Part shown: piece after piece, positions 23,276 to 35,193 of the stretch
Numbering within the stretch: the stretch's first letter is position 1
Layout of the letters: the number at the start of each line of letters is the position of its first letter
Origin: Argentina anserina
Taxonomy: Eukaryota; Streptophyta; Magnoliopsida; Rosales; Rosaceae
Assembly: GCF_933775445.1 (NCBI RefSeq)
Contig: NC_065875.1
Span: forward strand, 2,232,001-2,296,000
Length of the DNA: 64,000 nt
Direction: 5' to 3'
Made by a program: the position numbers and the translations under genes
The notes under the pieces: model-generated
Database searches by the model: none
What the model was told of the DNA's origin: nothing
Seen by the model: the letters and a program-made list of their open reading frames with translations, nothing else

Positions 23276-24426
23276 CATATTTCCTGACCAAAATAGAATT
23301 ATTGATTTCGTGTAGCAAAAGCATTTTACGGTAACTCATTGAAGATGAGATTTTAATTTTTATCTTAATCAAATGAACTTTCATATAACTTGAAACAATT
23401 AAAGTAGCGGTTCGAATGATGCAAAGATCAGACTAAACTAGATTTTAGACTGTGAAGCTATACAGATAAACAAAAGGACACAAATTCACTTTAGTTTGTA
23501 TCGTTGCAAGTTCACTGTAATCCCGCTACTGCTGCAAGTCCACTTTAGTTTAAGTTAATTAAACTAGCAACAAAGCATACACTGTCTGTGCAATTAATCT
23601 TTAAAACAATATTTACTAGAGAGAAAATGAGGCTGTGTGGATTTGAAGAAGTTATAGAGAGAGATTTAAAGAAAAAAATGTTTAAATTATTTTTATTACT
23701 AATTTGTATTTTTTTATTTAAATCTATTTCAATATAGTCAATAATGTAAGGGTTAAATTGTATTTTCACATATTTTTAAGTTGAGAAAGTTAATTTTAAT
23801 TATAAAGGTATAGATTATAACCGGTTATATACGTTGTATCGTATCGTACCGTTGAATTACTTCTTTAAGAAGTTTGCGCCTAGTTTTATAGGCTTGGAAA
23901 GGAAGCGCTAGTCCCTCGATCTCTTTGATGTGGGACTAGCTACTGCTTTGGGTAGCAAAATTGTTCCAGTAGTCCACCTTTGAGGTGTTGTTGGTGGCCC
24001 TTCCCGGACTTAAATGGGAGGTTACCGCCTTACATGCTACTGGGCGTTGCTGCCGGTGCGGATGATTTTCCACCTCTAGACGTTCCCTCTAGTGATCAAC
24101 CTGGGGCTGATCTCGCCGGTGTTTACTATAACATTTAGCATTAATTACTTGCAGGTTGTAGAAACGTGATGCTCAAGGACTAATCATAGAATTTGTCAAG
24201 GAAATGTCAAGCACACCAGCATTCTTTATAGAGATTTTCATATCATTGAGAAGGAAGTTGAACATAAAGGAAATGGATAGTTAGTTAATTGGTTAATTTA
24301 AGGTATTGGTATCATATGATAGTAGTTAATTGAACTTGGCCACTTTTTATGAGCAGAGGCAATTGAAATGTTTCGAATAGATCAGATTCGCATTATTAAC
24401 TGCTGGACCAATTTCTTCAAAAGGTG
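23276..24426. other. Intergenic DNA with a hairpin-rich GC segment
   Basis: Mostly AT-rich. From about 23860 to 24130 the sequence is GC-richer and includes a perfect 9-bp stem (GCTAGTCCC at 23908-23916, GGGACTAGC at 23933-23941). I cannot assign this segment to a known family. Confidence 0.35.
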
Positions 24427-24431
24427 CTTAG

Positions 24432-25024
24432 TATTAGAGAGGAGAGATCACACATCTAAGAAGTGACAAAGAAAATAAAGCTTAGAAGTGGGTGGATAAT
24501 AACCAATTGTACCGAGGCCTTTTGTGATTAAAACCCAACACCTGTGAGGTGGCTAAGTTGGGACAATATCGGTACAGTTGGTCCACGGGCCACGCTTGTC
24601 GCTGTTTAACATGGTATCAGAGCGGGTCCCTCTCCAGTCGCGCTTCCAATTTGTCGTGGGCCCGAGTTGGGTGCCACTTTGTCATGTGCCCAAGAAGGGT
24701 GTCATTATCATGCCATCGGAGAGTTTCCGATTGGATGGTCACCAAGTGTCGTTGGTTACTGGACCTTGGTTTATTTCGTCCCAATATGTGGGATGTTAAT
24801 CTGTCACGTGCAGACCTAAAAATTAGGTTGCACGTGAGGGGGCGTATTGGAGAGGAGAGATCACACATCTAAGAAGTGACAAAGAAAATAAAGCTTATAA
24901 GTTGGTGGATAATAACCAATTGTACCGAGGCCTTTTGTGATTAAAACCCAACACCTGTGAGGTGGCTAAGTTGAGACAATATCGGTACAGTTGGTCCATG
25001 GGCCACGCTTGTCGCTGTTTAACA
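24432..25024 (+). mobile_element. Complete TRIM retrotransposon (593 bp)
   Basis: Two 180-bp LTRs (24432-24611 and 24845-25024) differ at only about five positions. Directly after the first LTR lies TGGTATCAGAGC (24612-24623), the classic primer-binding site for initiator Met-tRNA. Just before the second LTR is the purine tract GTGAGGGGGCG. The 5-bp duplications CTTAG flank it (24427-24431 and 25025-25029). The 233-bp interior has no gag or pol, which defines a terminal-repeat retrotransposon in miniature. Open readings in it are incidental. Confidence 0.92.
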
Positions 25025-25029
25025 CTTAG

Positions 25030-25538
25030 TTCTTCGCTAATTCGATTACCACTGAAAGTATACTTCTGGCTCCTGCTGCAAGCCTGCAAGTATTGCGCTG
25101 ATCAAGCGAAGATAATGTAACCAAATCAAAGAACTTCTATGCGTGCGAATTACGGAATTTTAATAAATTGTTTTTATAATAAGCCGCTTGATATCTCTTT
25201 CAGTTGAGGGTTATCAAGAGCGGGAAAGCACCGGCCAATATAAAATTAAGCACTAAATATATTGTAGTTAATTAAGTGCACCTCTATCTAATTAAAGACT
25301 TCAAGCATGGCTACAAAAGTACTTAAATTTATTAAACGTTAACTAGTCTCATGACACACTCTGTGTGTGCAATTTTGGGTGTTTTTTTTTCTAATAGAAT
25401 TGTGGAAAAAACATAATAAAACTGATAGTTGGTAAGTTTTTTTTTTCAAAACATCGGTAGTTATTATCCATTTAACTGAATTTTTTAGGATTGTGACTTT
25501 CTTCATTTTTTTTCTCATTTTTTTTATTTTTTTCACTT
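25030..25538. other. AT-rich intergenic DNA
   Basis: No gene seen. Contains several poly-T runs. Confidence 0.4.
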
Positions 25539-25541
25539 TTA

Positions 25542-26334
25542 TGGCACGTTTACTAACGTGGATTGAAATTGAAAATAGATGAAATGATTACGGGATAAAA
25601 AAATTCTGTTGTTTACTAATACATATGAAAATTAGAATAAATGTGGGTCTCACCTCCTTATCAGGAATCGATTTCTCCCAAAATCTCTAACTTAATACTC
25701 ATGGGGGGAGGTGGATATCAGAATCAATTCATCCATCAGTTCGGGTATCAATTTTTGTTACCTGATTTACCCTAATTTAATTGAGAATATTTCCAAATTG
25801 TCCAACCCAAAATTGAGGATATAATATTTTTAAAACCCACAAATAAAAAACCACATATATTCTACGAGAGTACTTAAGGTCAATTCATTTTTTTCCCTAA
25901 TGATATTCTCTAATTATTTTTCTTTTATTTATATAATTTATTATCGATAAGTGAAATTTAATATTTACATAATTTATGATCGATAAGTGAAATTTAATTG
26001 GAATTTATTTGTCTTATTATGTGTTAAAGGAAAATAAAATTGGTTTAGTGACAGTTGTATGTCGTTCTGATTGTAAAAATTGGTGTAGTACGGTAGCACT
26101 ATTGATTGGTAGAAGAAATAAGCGACTTCATAGATATATATGGGTATTTCAGTAATCAAATTAATTTTAATTCTGATTTCGATGGTAAGTAAACAACATC
26201 AATCGTAATTAGTATTGTTTATGTTCTAATTCCATGTTGAAAGTAAACAGTTCAACAGAATTGAAATCTCCATATCTAAATCTATTCCGTCTCCCATTCC
26301 TAATGAATTTCATTATAAGTTAGTAAACATGTCA
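25542..26334. mobile_element. PIF/Harbinger-like MITE (793 bp)
   Basis: The left end TGGCACGTTTACTAAC is mirrored by GTTAGTAAACATGTCA at the right end, and both sides are flanked by TTA (25539-25541 and 26335-26337), the 3-bp duplication typical of PIF/Harbinger elements. A partial 33-bp tandem repeat (ATCGATAAGTGAAATTTAAT) lies near 25945-26000. No transposase is present. Confidence 0.75.
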
Positions 26335-26337
26335 TTA

Positions 26338-27182
26338 TATATTACAAATTACAATCATATCATTCTAATCATAGTCAAATAGATTTTAGAGGTTGATAAA
26401 TCTTGGGCAATTTGAATAGTTCAAAAAATTAACTATCTTAGTTTCATTCTTGCTTTATTAATAGAAAATGAGTTGAATACAAGTTAAAATTGCGAATGAA
26501 CGCACCAAAATAATTGTGATTTTGACATGAGAAAATGAGAAATATTTGTCATATGAGTTGATCGAGAAATGATATTAGTAGATTGTTCAGACTAACATGT
26601 TTACAATATCCGAGGGTAACTTCGATTCATACATAGTTACATACATTTTGGACTCGACCAGAATACGAGATCGTATGTCTTATATTTGTCACACACCCTT
26701 TGAGAACTTTCAAAGGACGTCGTTTGCTGATCTGCTCACTCATTTGGCAAAATTAGATGCCTATTGGCAAATTGGGCAGGGAACCCAAATACCCCACTAA
26801 TAAATCGCTCGTCTATTTGTTGCTCTTAGAACATTATTGGGTTCCGGACAGCCGGGACAGGATTTGGGTTGAGGAGCCCCTGGCCTCGCGTTTTCCAACT
26901 AATGCATGCAGGGTGTAGATATATCCATGTTGATTATGAAGTTTCATGGTAAAGGTTTACCATAATTGAAGCACATGCGATCTCGGAAACTTACTTAATA
27001 CAAACAAACGAAACTTAGTTAGAGCCAATGATACTTCTGATCTATCTCTTCAAGCTCTTTTAATGCTGCAGCAAGTTATCAAATTTGTTTCCCTGTCAAT
27101 CCCTCCAGTAACTCCATGCTAAATCTACGGTTTCCCTTTGCGAACTTCAATATTAAAGCCAATGATTGATTATTAGCACTAG
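26338..27182. other. Intergenic DNA without a recognisable gene
   Basis: AT-rich with no feature that I can support. The open reading at 26597-26800 lacks any recognisable motif. Confidence 0.4.
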
Positions 27183-27555
27183 CAGTGGCGGAACTCAATG
27201 GAGGGGGCTGTGACCCCCACGGCAAGAGAAAATAATGATTTTAATTATTGTATAATTATGTTATAATTATTATGATTATTATATAATTATATAATGTTAT
27301 AATATTATTGAACTCTAATTATAATATATTTGTGTATAAATTAACTTTTAATTCCAAAATTTGGTTTTTTTTACCCCGCAAGAGAAAATAATGATTTTAA
27401 TTATTGTATAATTATGTTATAATTATTATGATTATTATATAATGTTATAAAATTATTGAACTCTAATTATAATATATTTGTGTATAAATTAACATTTAAT
27501 TCCAAAATTTGGTATTTTTTTACCCCTTCGGAAAATTATTTCAAGATCCGCCCTG
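27183..27555. mobile_element. hAT-like MITE with an internal 156-bp tandem duplication
   Basis: The left end CAGTGGCGGA and the complement of the right end (CAGGGCGGAT) resemble the ends of plant hAT elements. Inside, the segment from CAAGAGAAAATAATG to about TTTTACCCC occurs twice, with starts at 27223 and 27379. A clean 8-bp target duplication was not found, so the ends are provisional. Confidence 0.5.
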
Positions 27556-28732
27556 ATTAACGGTGCTAGCTAGGGCTGTATTTCTTTGATAATTGATTGA
27601 TGACAAAAGTCCAACCATATCAACTTGGATATATCAATCCAAACCGAATTTACATAGACCATAATTGCAAGAGATGCCAGAACGCGCTTTCCCCCAGTCA
27701 TCCTCATGTACAGATCGAACTTGCAGTTTTTCAGGACTAGTATTTGATACTTCGAACAGCTTCCTTGACGCGAAAGCTTACAGCAGGAGCCTTTAATTTC
27801 AATATGACCTCCGGCAAGGGTTACCGAACATAGCAGATGCTATTGGTTCACTAATTTCGCCGAGTAGGAGGTATAGGAACTTAGGAAACGAACTATCATT
27901 TTCAAAGAAAATTAACTTGCTATGTAGAAAGAATTTAATGGACACAACACTAATTGTATTTTTGACCAAAAGAAAAAAATACTAATTGGGCCCTTGGGCA
28001 GAGTGGTTACGCTTGTGCAGCCTTCGGCTTAAGTTGCGTTAGCAGACCAGGCCTGTATTCATTGGGATTTTGGACCAGGAAATGAAGCAAGGCTTGTTGT
28101 ATTCATTATTCATTGTAGAATCTTTCACATTCAACACGCAATAATTCATGTGGTAATTTAGGTGCTTACTACATGAGGAACACATGAGTACTGATTAAGA
28201 GTGTATTAATACCCATTATGGTGGAAGCAAATAAGCAAATTCTGATTTTTTTGGGAGATTTAGGAGATATTAGGCCTTGTAATCTAATTATTCAGTGTAC
28301 AAGTAACTAGTCAGAAATAAACATAATAAAAATAAATCAATAATATTAAAGAGGTACGGAACGTAGACTATATACCGGGTACATATAGTAATTTTTTGAT
28401 CTTCGGTTGCATGGTCTGACGAATACTTATCATTAGCAACGTTTACTAGCTAGTTGGCATGAACTGAAAAGAAAATGAAGCATAGATAAATAAGATAATA
28501 TATATCACGTACGAGCGAAGAAACGACTGAATGTACGTGCTTGATCATTAGCGACAACCGGAGATCACAACTAATTAATACAAAACATAATGAGCATTCC
28601 TTGATTACTGATATGAAGTAGATAATAAGGTCACACTGGAACCAAGCAGCTGAAAATGAGTTGCTGATTGAGAAGATGCATGACACGACTCACTAGCTCT
28701 TATTTATATCAAGCAACTATACTCATATGAGC
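27556..28732. other. Intergenic DNA and 3' region of the short proline-rich gene
   Basis: No gene seen. The part nearest 28733 is probably the 3' UTR of the minus-strand gene. Confidence 0.4.
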
Positions 28733-29242
28733 TCAATTATGGTTAGGTGGAGTTGGGGGCTTGTGAGGCGGTTTGTATGCTCTTGGCGGCTTCTTGTATG
28801 GAGTTGGAGGTGGGATAATCTTCCCTTCTGGCTTGTGCTTGTGCTCGGGGTTCTTCGATGGAGGGTATCCCGGATTGTGACCACTAGGCGGCATTGCTGG
28901 CTTGTGTTGAGGTGGTGGCTTGGCCACAACAGGAGGAGACAGAATCGGTGATGGCTTCTTATAAGGCGGTGGAGTCCTCACTTCTCTGGGTGGCATGATT
29001 GGCTTTGGTTTGTAATGATGGGGTGGTGGTAAGTGAGTTGGGGGTTTGTGTGTTGGTGGTGTTGGCTTCTTGATCATAGGAGGCTTGTGAATTGGGGGTG
29101 GTGGTTTCTTGACGGGAGCTGAAGGGGGTTTGTAAGTGGGAGCGCTCGGCGGCTTAGGTTGGCCATGGTATTGATCCGAGAGAGATGGAGTGATTAGAAC
29201 TACAAATCCAAACAAGAGCAGAAGCAACTTTGAGTAACTCAT
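28733..29242 (-). CDS. Short secreted proline-rich (hydroxyproline-rich type) cell-wall protein
   Basis: This is a 169-residue protein. Residues 1-22 (MSYSKLLLLLFGFVVLITPS and on) are a signal peptide. The rest is low-complexity Pro/Lys/His sequence with repeated KPPSAP, KPPPP, HKPP and YKKP units, including TYKPPSAPVKKPP and AYKPPHKPPTPPNHN at the end. There are no cysteines and no extensin SPPPP blocks. YKP/YKKP motifs suggest a proline-rich wall protein that is prolyl-hydroxylated and could be cross-linked at Tyr; this is inference. The frame is open up to 29269, but only through a TTG, and the ATG at 29242 is correctly placed after a TATA box. It is the first of the proline-rich gene cluster. 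Confidence 0.85.
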   Translation of the reverse strand: MSYSKLLLLLFGFVVLITPSLSDQYHGQPKPPSAPTYKPPSAPVKKPPPPIHKPPMIKKPTPPTHKPPTHLPPPHHYKPKPIMPPREVRTPPPYKKPSPILSPPVVAKPPPQHKPAMPPSGHNPGYPPSKNPEHKHKPEGKIIPPPTPYKKPPRAYKPPHKPPTPPNHN

Positions 29243-29290
29243 GATTTCTGGAGTTGAGAGATGGTGCAAATCGTAAGGCCCTTGAGCTCT

Positions 29291-29298
29291 TATTTATA
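29291..29298 (-). promoter_or_regulatory. TATA box of the short proline-rich gene
   Basis: TATAAATA on the minus strand, about 50 bp upstream of the ATG at 29242. Confidence 0.65.
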
Positions 29299-30280
29299 GA
29301 ATTTTAGGACGTACTCCGTCGGTAGAAGACTAGAAGAGGTGTCGACGTCTAGCTAGTTCATTTCCATTCATACATAAATTGTCAAAGGAAAGATTTTCAA
29401 ATGGTGCATGTGATTGAAGATAAATTTATAATTGATTGTATATTGTTCAAGAAATAAACCAATGACTTTTTTCTAGACTCTAGTTCCAGTTAGAGAGCCT
29501 AGCTAACAAGAAGTAATTCAGTATTACATCGTGAGAATTGTGAAAGTTATACAGTATTGGTAAAATTTCCACATTAATAATTTAAAATTTTAATTAAAGC
29601 TGTTATTCACATTAATTTTCTCATATTTATATCCACAGAATACACTTCTGCCATGAGCACATGAACTGGTTCTTAGTTAGTTGTTAAGTAATTTGCAAAA
29701 CTATCATATGCATGCGCATGCATGGAGCAAATCCTTGAAAAGATCTTGGACTAAATTGGCAATATTTTGTCTCTATTCATTTTTCTTTATATGTAAAGTG
29801 TAGAGCAATGTTCATGAAATTTGTTAATTTCCCGGATTTGCTCTTTCGTGTCTGGTTAAGTCATCCTTTGGTTGAAAACCAAGGCTTGAAACACCTCTGT
29901 TCTTGACTTCCCATATAGATTTGGTGACTTTGATATCTACTTGTGGACATATTAGTCATAATATTATAGCCTGTGATTGATCATATATCTACCCCCTTCA
30001 TATATCATGTAAATTTTACTTCCATTTCCGGGAAGAGTAGAGCATGATCCAAATCTATGATGTTGGTGCACTCGAACTTAAAATTTTATAAACTTTTTTA
30101 GCAGATTAAGGAAATAAATTGTGTTTCTCAATATGATAGCTAGAAGAACATTTGTAACCCGGCCTAAACTCTCAACCGTATACTTTAAACCGTAAATTAA
30201 ACCAGTCCCATAAGTCCATAACAAAACAAATGTAACACTAGCAAGTGTTGGTCTTGAGCCCTCGATCGGACTTTTTGTGT
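29299..30280. other. Upstream region of the short proline-rich gene
   Basis: AT-rich. A palindromic ATGCATGCGCATGCAT (29708-29723) is present. No second gene is seen. Confidence 0.4.
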
Positions 30281-30294
30281 GTTTAAAATGATCC

Positions 30295-30430
30295 GGAACA
30301 TATGTTGTCACGAGTGATGTCATTGTGTATTGTTCCATTTGTCGTATCAACAGAATGTCGAGGGGCTCTCGATCATTCAGGTGTTCATACCTATATATGA
30401 GTCCAGTGTTCAGATATAACCCACATGCAC
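30295..30430 (-). pseudogene. Orphan promoter-like segment of a lost proline-rich gene
   Basis: GTCACGAGTGATGTCATTGTGTA at about 30307-30329 closely matches the upstream region of the long proline-rich gene (about 44018-44040), and similarity continues loosely to a shared CACATGCA near the distal end. No coding sequence lies next to it, so I read it as a relic of a deleted family member. Confidence 0.4.
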
Positions 30431-30448
30431 GTCTCACTCACTGGTCGA

Positions 30449-31010
30449 TTTTTTTTTTTGATCAATAAAACCTCCATTAAGAAACAAAGAATACAAGGAT
30501 AGTTTGGACATTTAGAGATTCAGTCAATCTGGACAAGAACAACGGAATACTAGGGTACTGGATTCCACACATGGAACCCATAAGAACAGTAAAAAAAGAA
30601 GAAGATATAGACAACTGAAAAAAGTAAGAGAAAAGAACAATTAAAGGAAATTAGATAGCTTAGTACAAGTGCCGATTAGAGCCGGGCCACACGGTCGATA
30701 GAAGGCTTAATCTCAAAAAAATCGAGCAGAATCTTGACACCGGAACTACCTGCAAGCAAGAAAATCACAAACCTAACATATCAAAAGACCAGCTGCAACC
30801 TTCGACGGTGATACCGAATGCGCAGAAGCTGAGGCCTATGCCGATAGCCATGCACGCTCCAAAAAGACCCGAGAACAATGGAGAACAACAAAGCAAGAAA
30901 AGGGGGACGAACCCCAAGAGAGAACATCCGATCTGAACCCAAACATAATCTATGAGGGGACCCACCAAAAGCGACCATCCGAGCTGCTCACGAGACTACG
31001 AACTTTATTC
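30449..31010 (-). mobile_element. Possible 3' end of a non-LTR retroelement
   Basis: Read on the minus strand, a GC-richer segment ends in TTAATGGAGGTTTTATTGATC followed by a run of A's, which resembles the polyadenylated 3' end of plant LINE-type elements. No reverse transcriptase is seen, so the call is weak. Confidence 0.3.
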
Positions 31011-32854
31011 AAACCAAAGAAATAGATGCAACAACTTTGTCATTAGTGGCGAATTTAGGATTAGAAATTTGTCTTGGCTAATTTGAAGTAGTTTTTTTTG
31101 TAGATATTTGAGACTGAAGCACAGCCTTAGCAGATGAATATATTTTTTAAAGGTACTAACATACGTAAAAAATGATTTACGCATGTTAGAACTGTAACAA
31201 ATCACTGAAAAATTCATTGTTTAAGAAAAAAAATTAAAATAAAGAGAGCGAAGAAAATAAGAGTAAAAAGAAAATTAGATATAATTTAACCCAAAAGAAG
31301 GAAAAACTCAATGAAGAAAATGATGAAAAGCCCAAAAAAAACAGCCCATAAGAGAGATCAAACATATCTCTAAGAGGGATTGATTGAGAGTTGGAGAGTA
31401 TACCAACTGAACCAAGGCTACTTTCAAGTACAAAACTACACTTGGTTGAATATATTCTCAATTTTTGTCTGAGCTTCAGCCCATAGAGCCCACCACCATG
31501 ATTGAGCACGTCAAACATCGCGTCTGAGGCAACAACCCAAAAAATCACCAGATCAAGCTCCGATGATAACTGAAGAGAGACCTAAACCAAAATTGACTAA
31601 AAACATCACCGCAAACTAAAACTAAAAGCTACAAGCCTCTCCCAGACCAAACCCCAACAGCAGCACCACTAGTGTGGCCAAGAGAGAAGAAGGAATTGAA
31701 AGATGTCGTTTTTCTTTTTGGTCGGTGAAGATGAGAGAAACCCTTGAGGAAGGAGGGAAAGCTAAGTTCTATTTTTCTCCACTAGTTGAAATTGAATTTG
31801 TTCCTTTGGAAATAAGACAAAGGAAATAGAGAATCGACCTTTCTCGTATCACTGCATGAAGGCAAGAAATAGGAAAAGATGTAGCTTATAAGTATCATAT
31901 GATACAAATCTTTCAGTAATATTATTTGATATATGATTGTATCATATGTTCTTTTAGTTCGTTACGTTGGAAGATAGTTAGTTTTATATTTTCCATATAT
32001 TATTGCGTTTCCCACGTTTGTCATTTTCCCACTTGGGATGATGACTTGCGGGTGATAATTGTATTTTGTAAGTTACCAAAGTCGATGGATCAAAAGGATG
32101 GGGCCTTGGCCGACCATGTTAACTCTAGCAAGCTAGTGGATGCAAATTGAAGAAGAGATCTCTCGATATGTGTGATCCCCTCTCGTTTGGTCATTCAAGG
32201 CAGTTATAAGTAAAGAATTTAGTAGATCGCGTGTAACGGTAGTAAAACATATAGACAACTAAGATTGTATAGTGTGTTTATATGGCGGGCATACAAAAAT
32301 TTCTAAATTATAAGTTGTGTCTTCTTTGTCTACAAGTACTAATTGAACGGAAAATTCTACAATATTGCGTTACATTGTTTGCAATATGTTTTTTATGTGT
32401 AAAAAAATCAATTAAAAAATTGACTTCAAGATGTAATAAGGACCATAAGATTTTAGAAATTTAGATCTGGATGGTGTGCAACGTTGCAACATAGGCAAAT
32501 TTTTAATTAAATTAATCTCGTTTAATTATGTTAACATTTTCTCAAACGTAAGAAGTGGTCAACAACTCAACATATGTACCATGATCTACGAATTATATGG
32601 ATTCTCAATTTGGTTCAAATGCAGGTTCTCATTACTATTGCAATTACTATTGTCTTATAAAGACCTGATTGTTATGTTTATTGGAGTAAGGCACATTTAT
32701 CATGGATATTATATTGCACTGTTTCTCCGAAGTGATATAATTGCGATGAAGTACGTACTGGTATATTGCGATGAGAATTCTAGCTGACATGAGGACTCCA
32801 TATCTCATGTTTAGGAAGAAAAAATAACTCATAAGCTTCACGTTTTTTTTTTTT
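31011..32854. other. Intergenic DNA without a recognisable gene
   Basis: A hAT-end-like TAGTGGCGAATTTAGGA occurs at about 31045 but no partner end was found. Open readings at 31234-31548, 31926-32150 and 32476-32787 are AT-rich and featureless. Confidence 0.35.
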
Positions 32855-33138
32855 GAGATTCTAGTTGCACCTCTAAATTTGCTATGTAGACCTATTTCAC
32901 TTAGTAAACTTCTATTTTACTTTTTATCATACTTAAAAATCTAAGTACACCTCTTTGCTCTTACTAAAACACCCTCAAACTATCTTCAATTTTATATGAC
33001 CGTCAATAAGAGAGGAAGAAGAAAGAAGAAATAACATTTTGATATGTAGTTCTGATTGAAGTCGAAGTCTACAATTTTTGTGTGGTTGATCAAGTCTGGA
33101 ATCCCAAGTAAACCCAACCATTTTCGTTTCACTTAGTA

Positions 33139-33168
33139 CTAGCCTTTTTGCACTCGCTATGCGTGTGC
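33139..33168 (-). mobile_element. Helitron-like 3' terminus (first of three)
   Basis: On the minus strand a hairpin (stem GCACTCGC/GCGTGTGC with one mismatch, loop of 3, 33150-33168) is followed after 7 bases by CTAG and then T. A short hairpin just before a terminal CTRR, with insertion between A and T, is the Helitron 3' signature. The 5' end was not identified. Confidence 0.45.
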
Positions 33169-33632
33169 GTTCATTCGTTTCTCTCTTGTTGTATTTTAAA
33201 ATAGACATGAAGTGAAAACATAATCTTCAAATACCATACACCAGCAACAAACAAATTTAAACCCTAATTTAAGATGAAATAGAAACTAATTAGAAGAAAA
33301 TTGAAAAAAAAAACTAAAGAAGAATAAACAAAATCACCAAATTCGTATTCTTTTCTTGGATCAAAATCAAATTGCCTGCATTCACATGTTTTCAAGTCAA
33401 TAAAAATTTGTATATGAATTTTTACAACGATAAAATTTGACTTGCTTTTGTAATCCAAACATTATTTGAAGACAATTATTAGAGAGAGAGGTAGAGCTGC
33501 AGTGATGTGAGAACAATTATTTGGGAAGGGTGAGCAGTTGAAGATAAGAGATTGAGGGGAAGATAAACGTGAAATTGGTTTTGAGATAGTGGTAATCAAC
33601 TAAATAATTGAATTGCTTTCAGATTTTAAATA

Positions 33633-34023
33633 AGATTAATTTCAGTTTACTACCCTGAATTGTAGGTCATTTATCAGGTGTGTCTCTTTTATTTTATTTC
33701 AATCATGTGTGCCCTTATACTTTTTAAATTCAATCAAATTTAGACAAATCTATAAATTTCCTTCAAACTTATGTTATTAAAATAATGAAATAGATATCTA
33801 TAAGATGTTTTTGCTCCTTAAATGGTCATAAACTGAACAATGGGTTATCATTCTCTCATCCATATTTGGATCTTGACGTAGATTATAGGCTCAAATTTAT
33901 AATTTTATCCGGTTGTGAGAGTTTTTTTTTTTAAACTTTAGGAGCACACGTGATTGAAATAAAAGAAAATTGGCACACCTGATAAAAGGACATAAAGTTC
34001 AAGGTAGTAAATTGAAATTAATC
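33633..34023. mobile_element. MULE-type MITE (391 bp), nested
   Basis: Its two ends are long imperfect inverted repeats (about 80 bp). GATTAATTTCAGTTTACTAC at the left pairs with the complement of GATTAATTTCAATTTACTAC at the right, and the ATCAGGTGTG and TTTATTTCAATCA blocks are mirrored. Perfect 10-bp duplications ATTTTAAATA flank it (33623-33632 and 34024-34033), in the Mutator-like size range. Confidence 0.8.
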
Positions 34024-34637
34024 ATTTTAAATATTATCATTCTATATACTTTTTACTGGTTTATCATTCTTTAATTTATTGCAAAATTGGTTGAATAATT
34101 TTCAAATAAGGGTAATTGAGGAAAAAGGGGATTGACGGTTACATAAGCATTGTTTGCTTAATTAATACCGATGATAGCATAATTAATTGAGTCATGGTTT
34201 TTGATAAAGATTTCTTCTTTGCAAGTGCTTTTTGATCAAATGATAAGATTAGGTTTCCATCAAAGAGTAATCAAGAGAAGTTGGTTGAACGCAATCAAGT
34301 TCCATGCATGAATACTCATATTGTGTAACTGACCCCAATCAGAAAACGGAAAACCCCAAAATAAATCAACTTGATTCTTAGGTCATATTGAATTCAGATA
34401 TAAGGATCAAAGTTTCTTCAACTTCAAACATCTTAAGTTTATTAAATCTAATTCAGCCACGTCCGGATCGATTCATGAAGAATCTACTTTGAATGTGAAA
34501 AGAAAATAATTCATTGAAATAAAATGAGTAATTCCTATTGTCCATATATGTCTTTTTCTATGAGTTGATAAAATCAAGTAAAAATATAAAAAAGATTGAG
34601 GTATACTTAATAAATTTAGAGGTGCAACTAAAATCTC

Positions 34638-35143
34638 TTTTTTGTTTTTTGAAATGAAAAAAAAAACAGTAGAGAAAAAAGACGCAAAGACTATTAGTCA
34701 TACGGGATAAATTATTATGTATACCCGCTACACATCACACGTGGTTTACCCCTTAATATTATTGGTTCATTTTTTACTGTTATTGTTTCTGATTGGTTCT
34801 TATATATAAAAATAATTTTTGTCATTTTCACCGCATACATGTTAATTATATCATGGCGTAATATGTTTAATTAGGTACATCACATGGTAGTGTCATGTGT
34901 TGTGGCGGGTACACAGAATAATTACTCGTCATAGAGATGCCATTTTCACCTATTCTCTAAGTTGGATCAGTAGCATTGTAAGAATCACTATCATCCCATG
35001 ACGTCGTTTCTATCCTTTTTATTTTTATTTTCAAATGTATTTGTCTTACTCATATATCTCTCCCATGCACGTACATAATATGGGGCGTCTAATATTTTCT
35101 CTTTTGCTGGTTCTAACATGCAGGAGAAATATGTTGAGATCGA

Positions 35144-35146
<3 letters not shown>
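34638..35146. other. Intergenic DNA without a recognisable gene
   Basis: AT-rich spacer. No feature that I can support. Confidence 0.4.

Positions 35147-35189
<43 letters not shown>
35147..35189 (+). repeat. (TA)n microsatellite
   Basis: About 21 TA units, lying directly beside the orphan 3'-UTR-like segment. Confidence 0.9.

Positions 35190-35193
<4 letters not shown>

Larger units (their letters stand above)
32855..34637. mobile_element. TIR element (1.78 kb) containing a nested MULE-type MITE
   Basis: The left end GAGATTCTAGTTGCACCTCT AAATTT is mirrored at the right by the complement of GAGATTTTAGTTGCACCTCT AAATTT. Both flanks are poly-T runs, so a poly-T target duplication is possible but cannot be resolved. 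Inside are a Helitron-like terminus (33139) and a complete MITE (33633-34023). No transposase is seen. Confidence 0.6.

Noticed and set aside
24549..24872. 107-codon ORF as a gene
   Set aside because: It overlaps the primer-binding site and purine tract of the TRIM element and has no recognisable domain.
27985..28055. tRNA-like GGGCAGAGTGGTTA segment
   Set aside because: I could not fold it into a cloverleaf or find a proper T-arm, so it is not called as tRNA or SINE.
29242..29269. N-terminal extension MHHLSTPEI of the short proline-rich gene
   Set aside because: The first codon is TTG, not ATG. A plant start at the ATG of 29242 places the signal peptide correctly.
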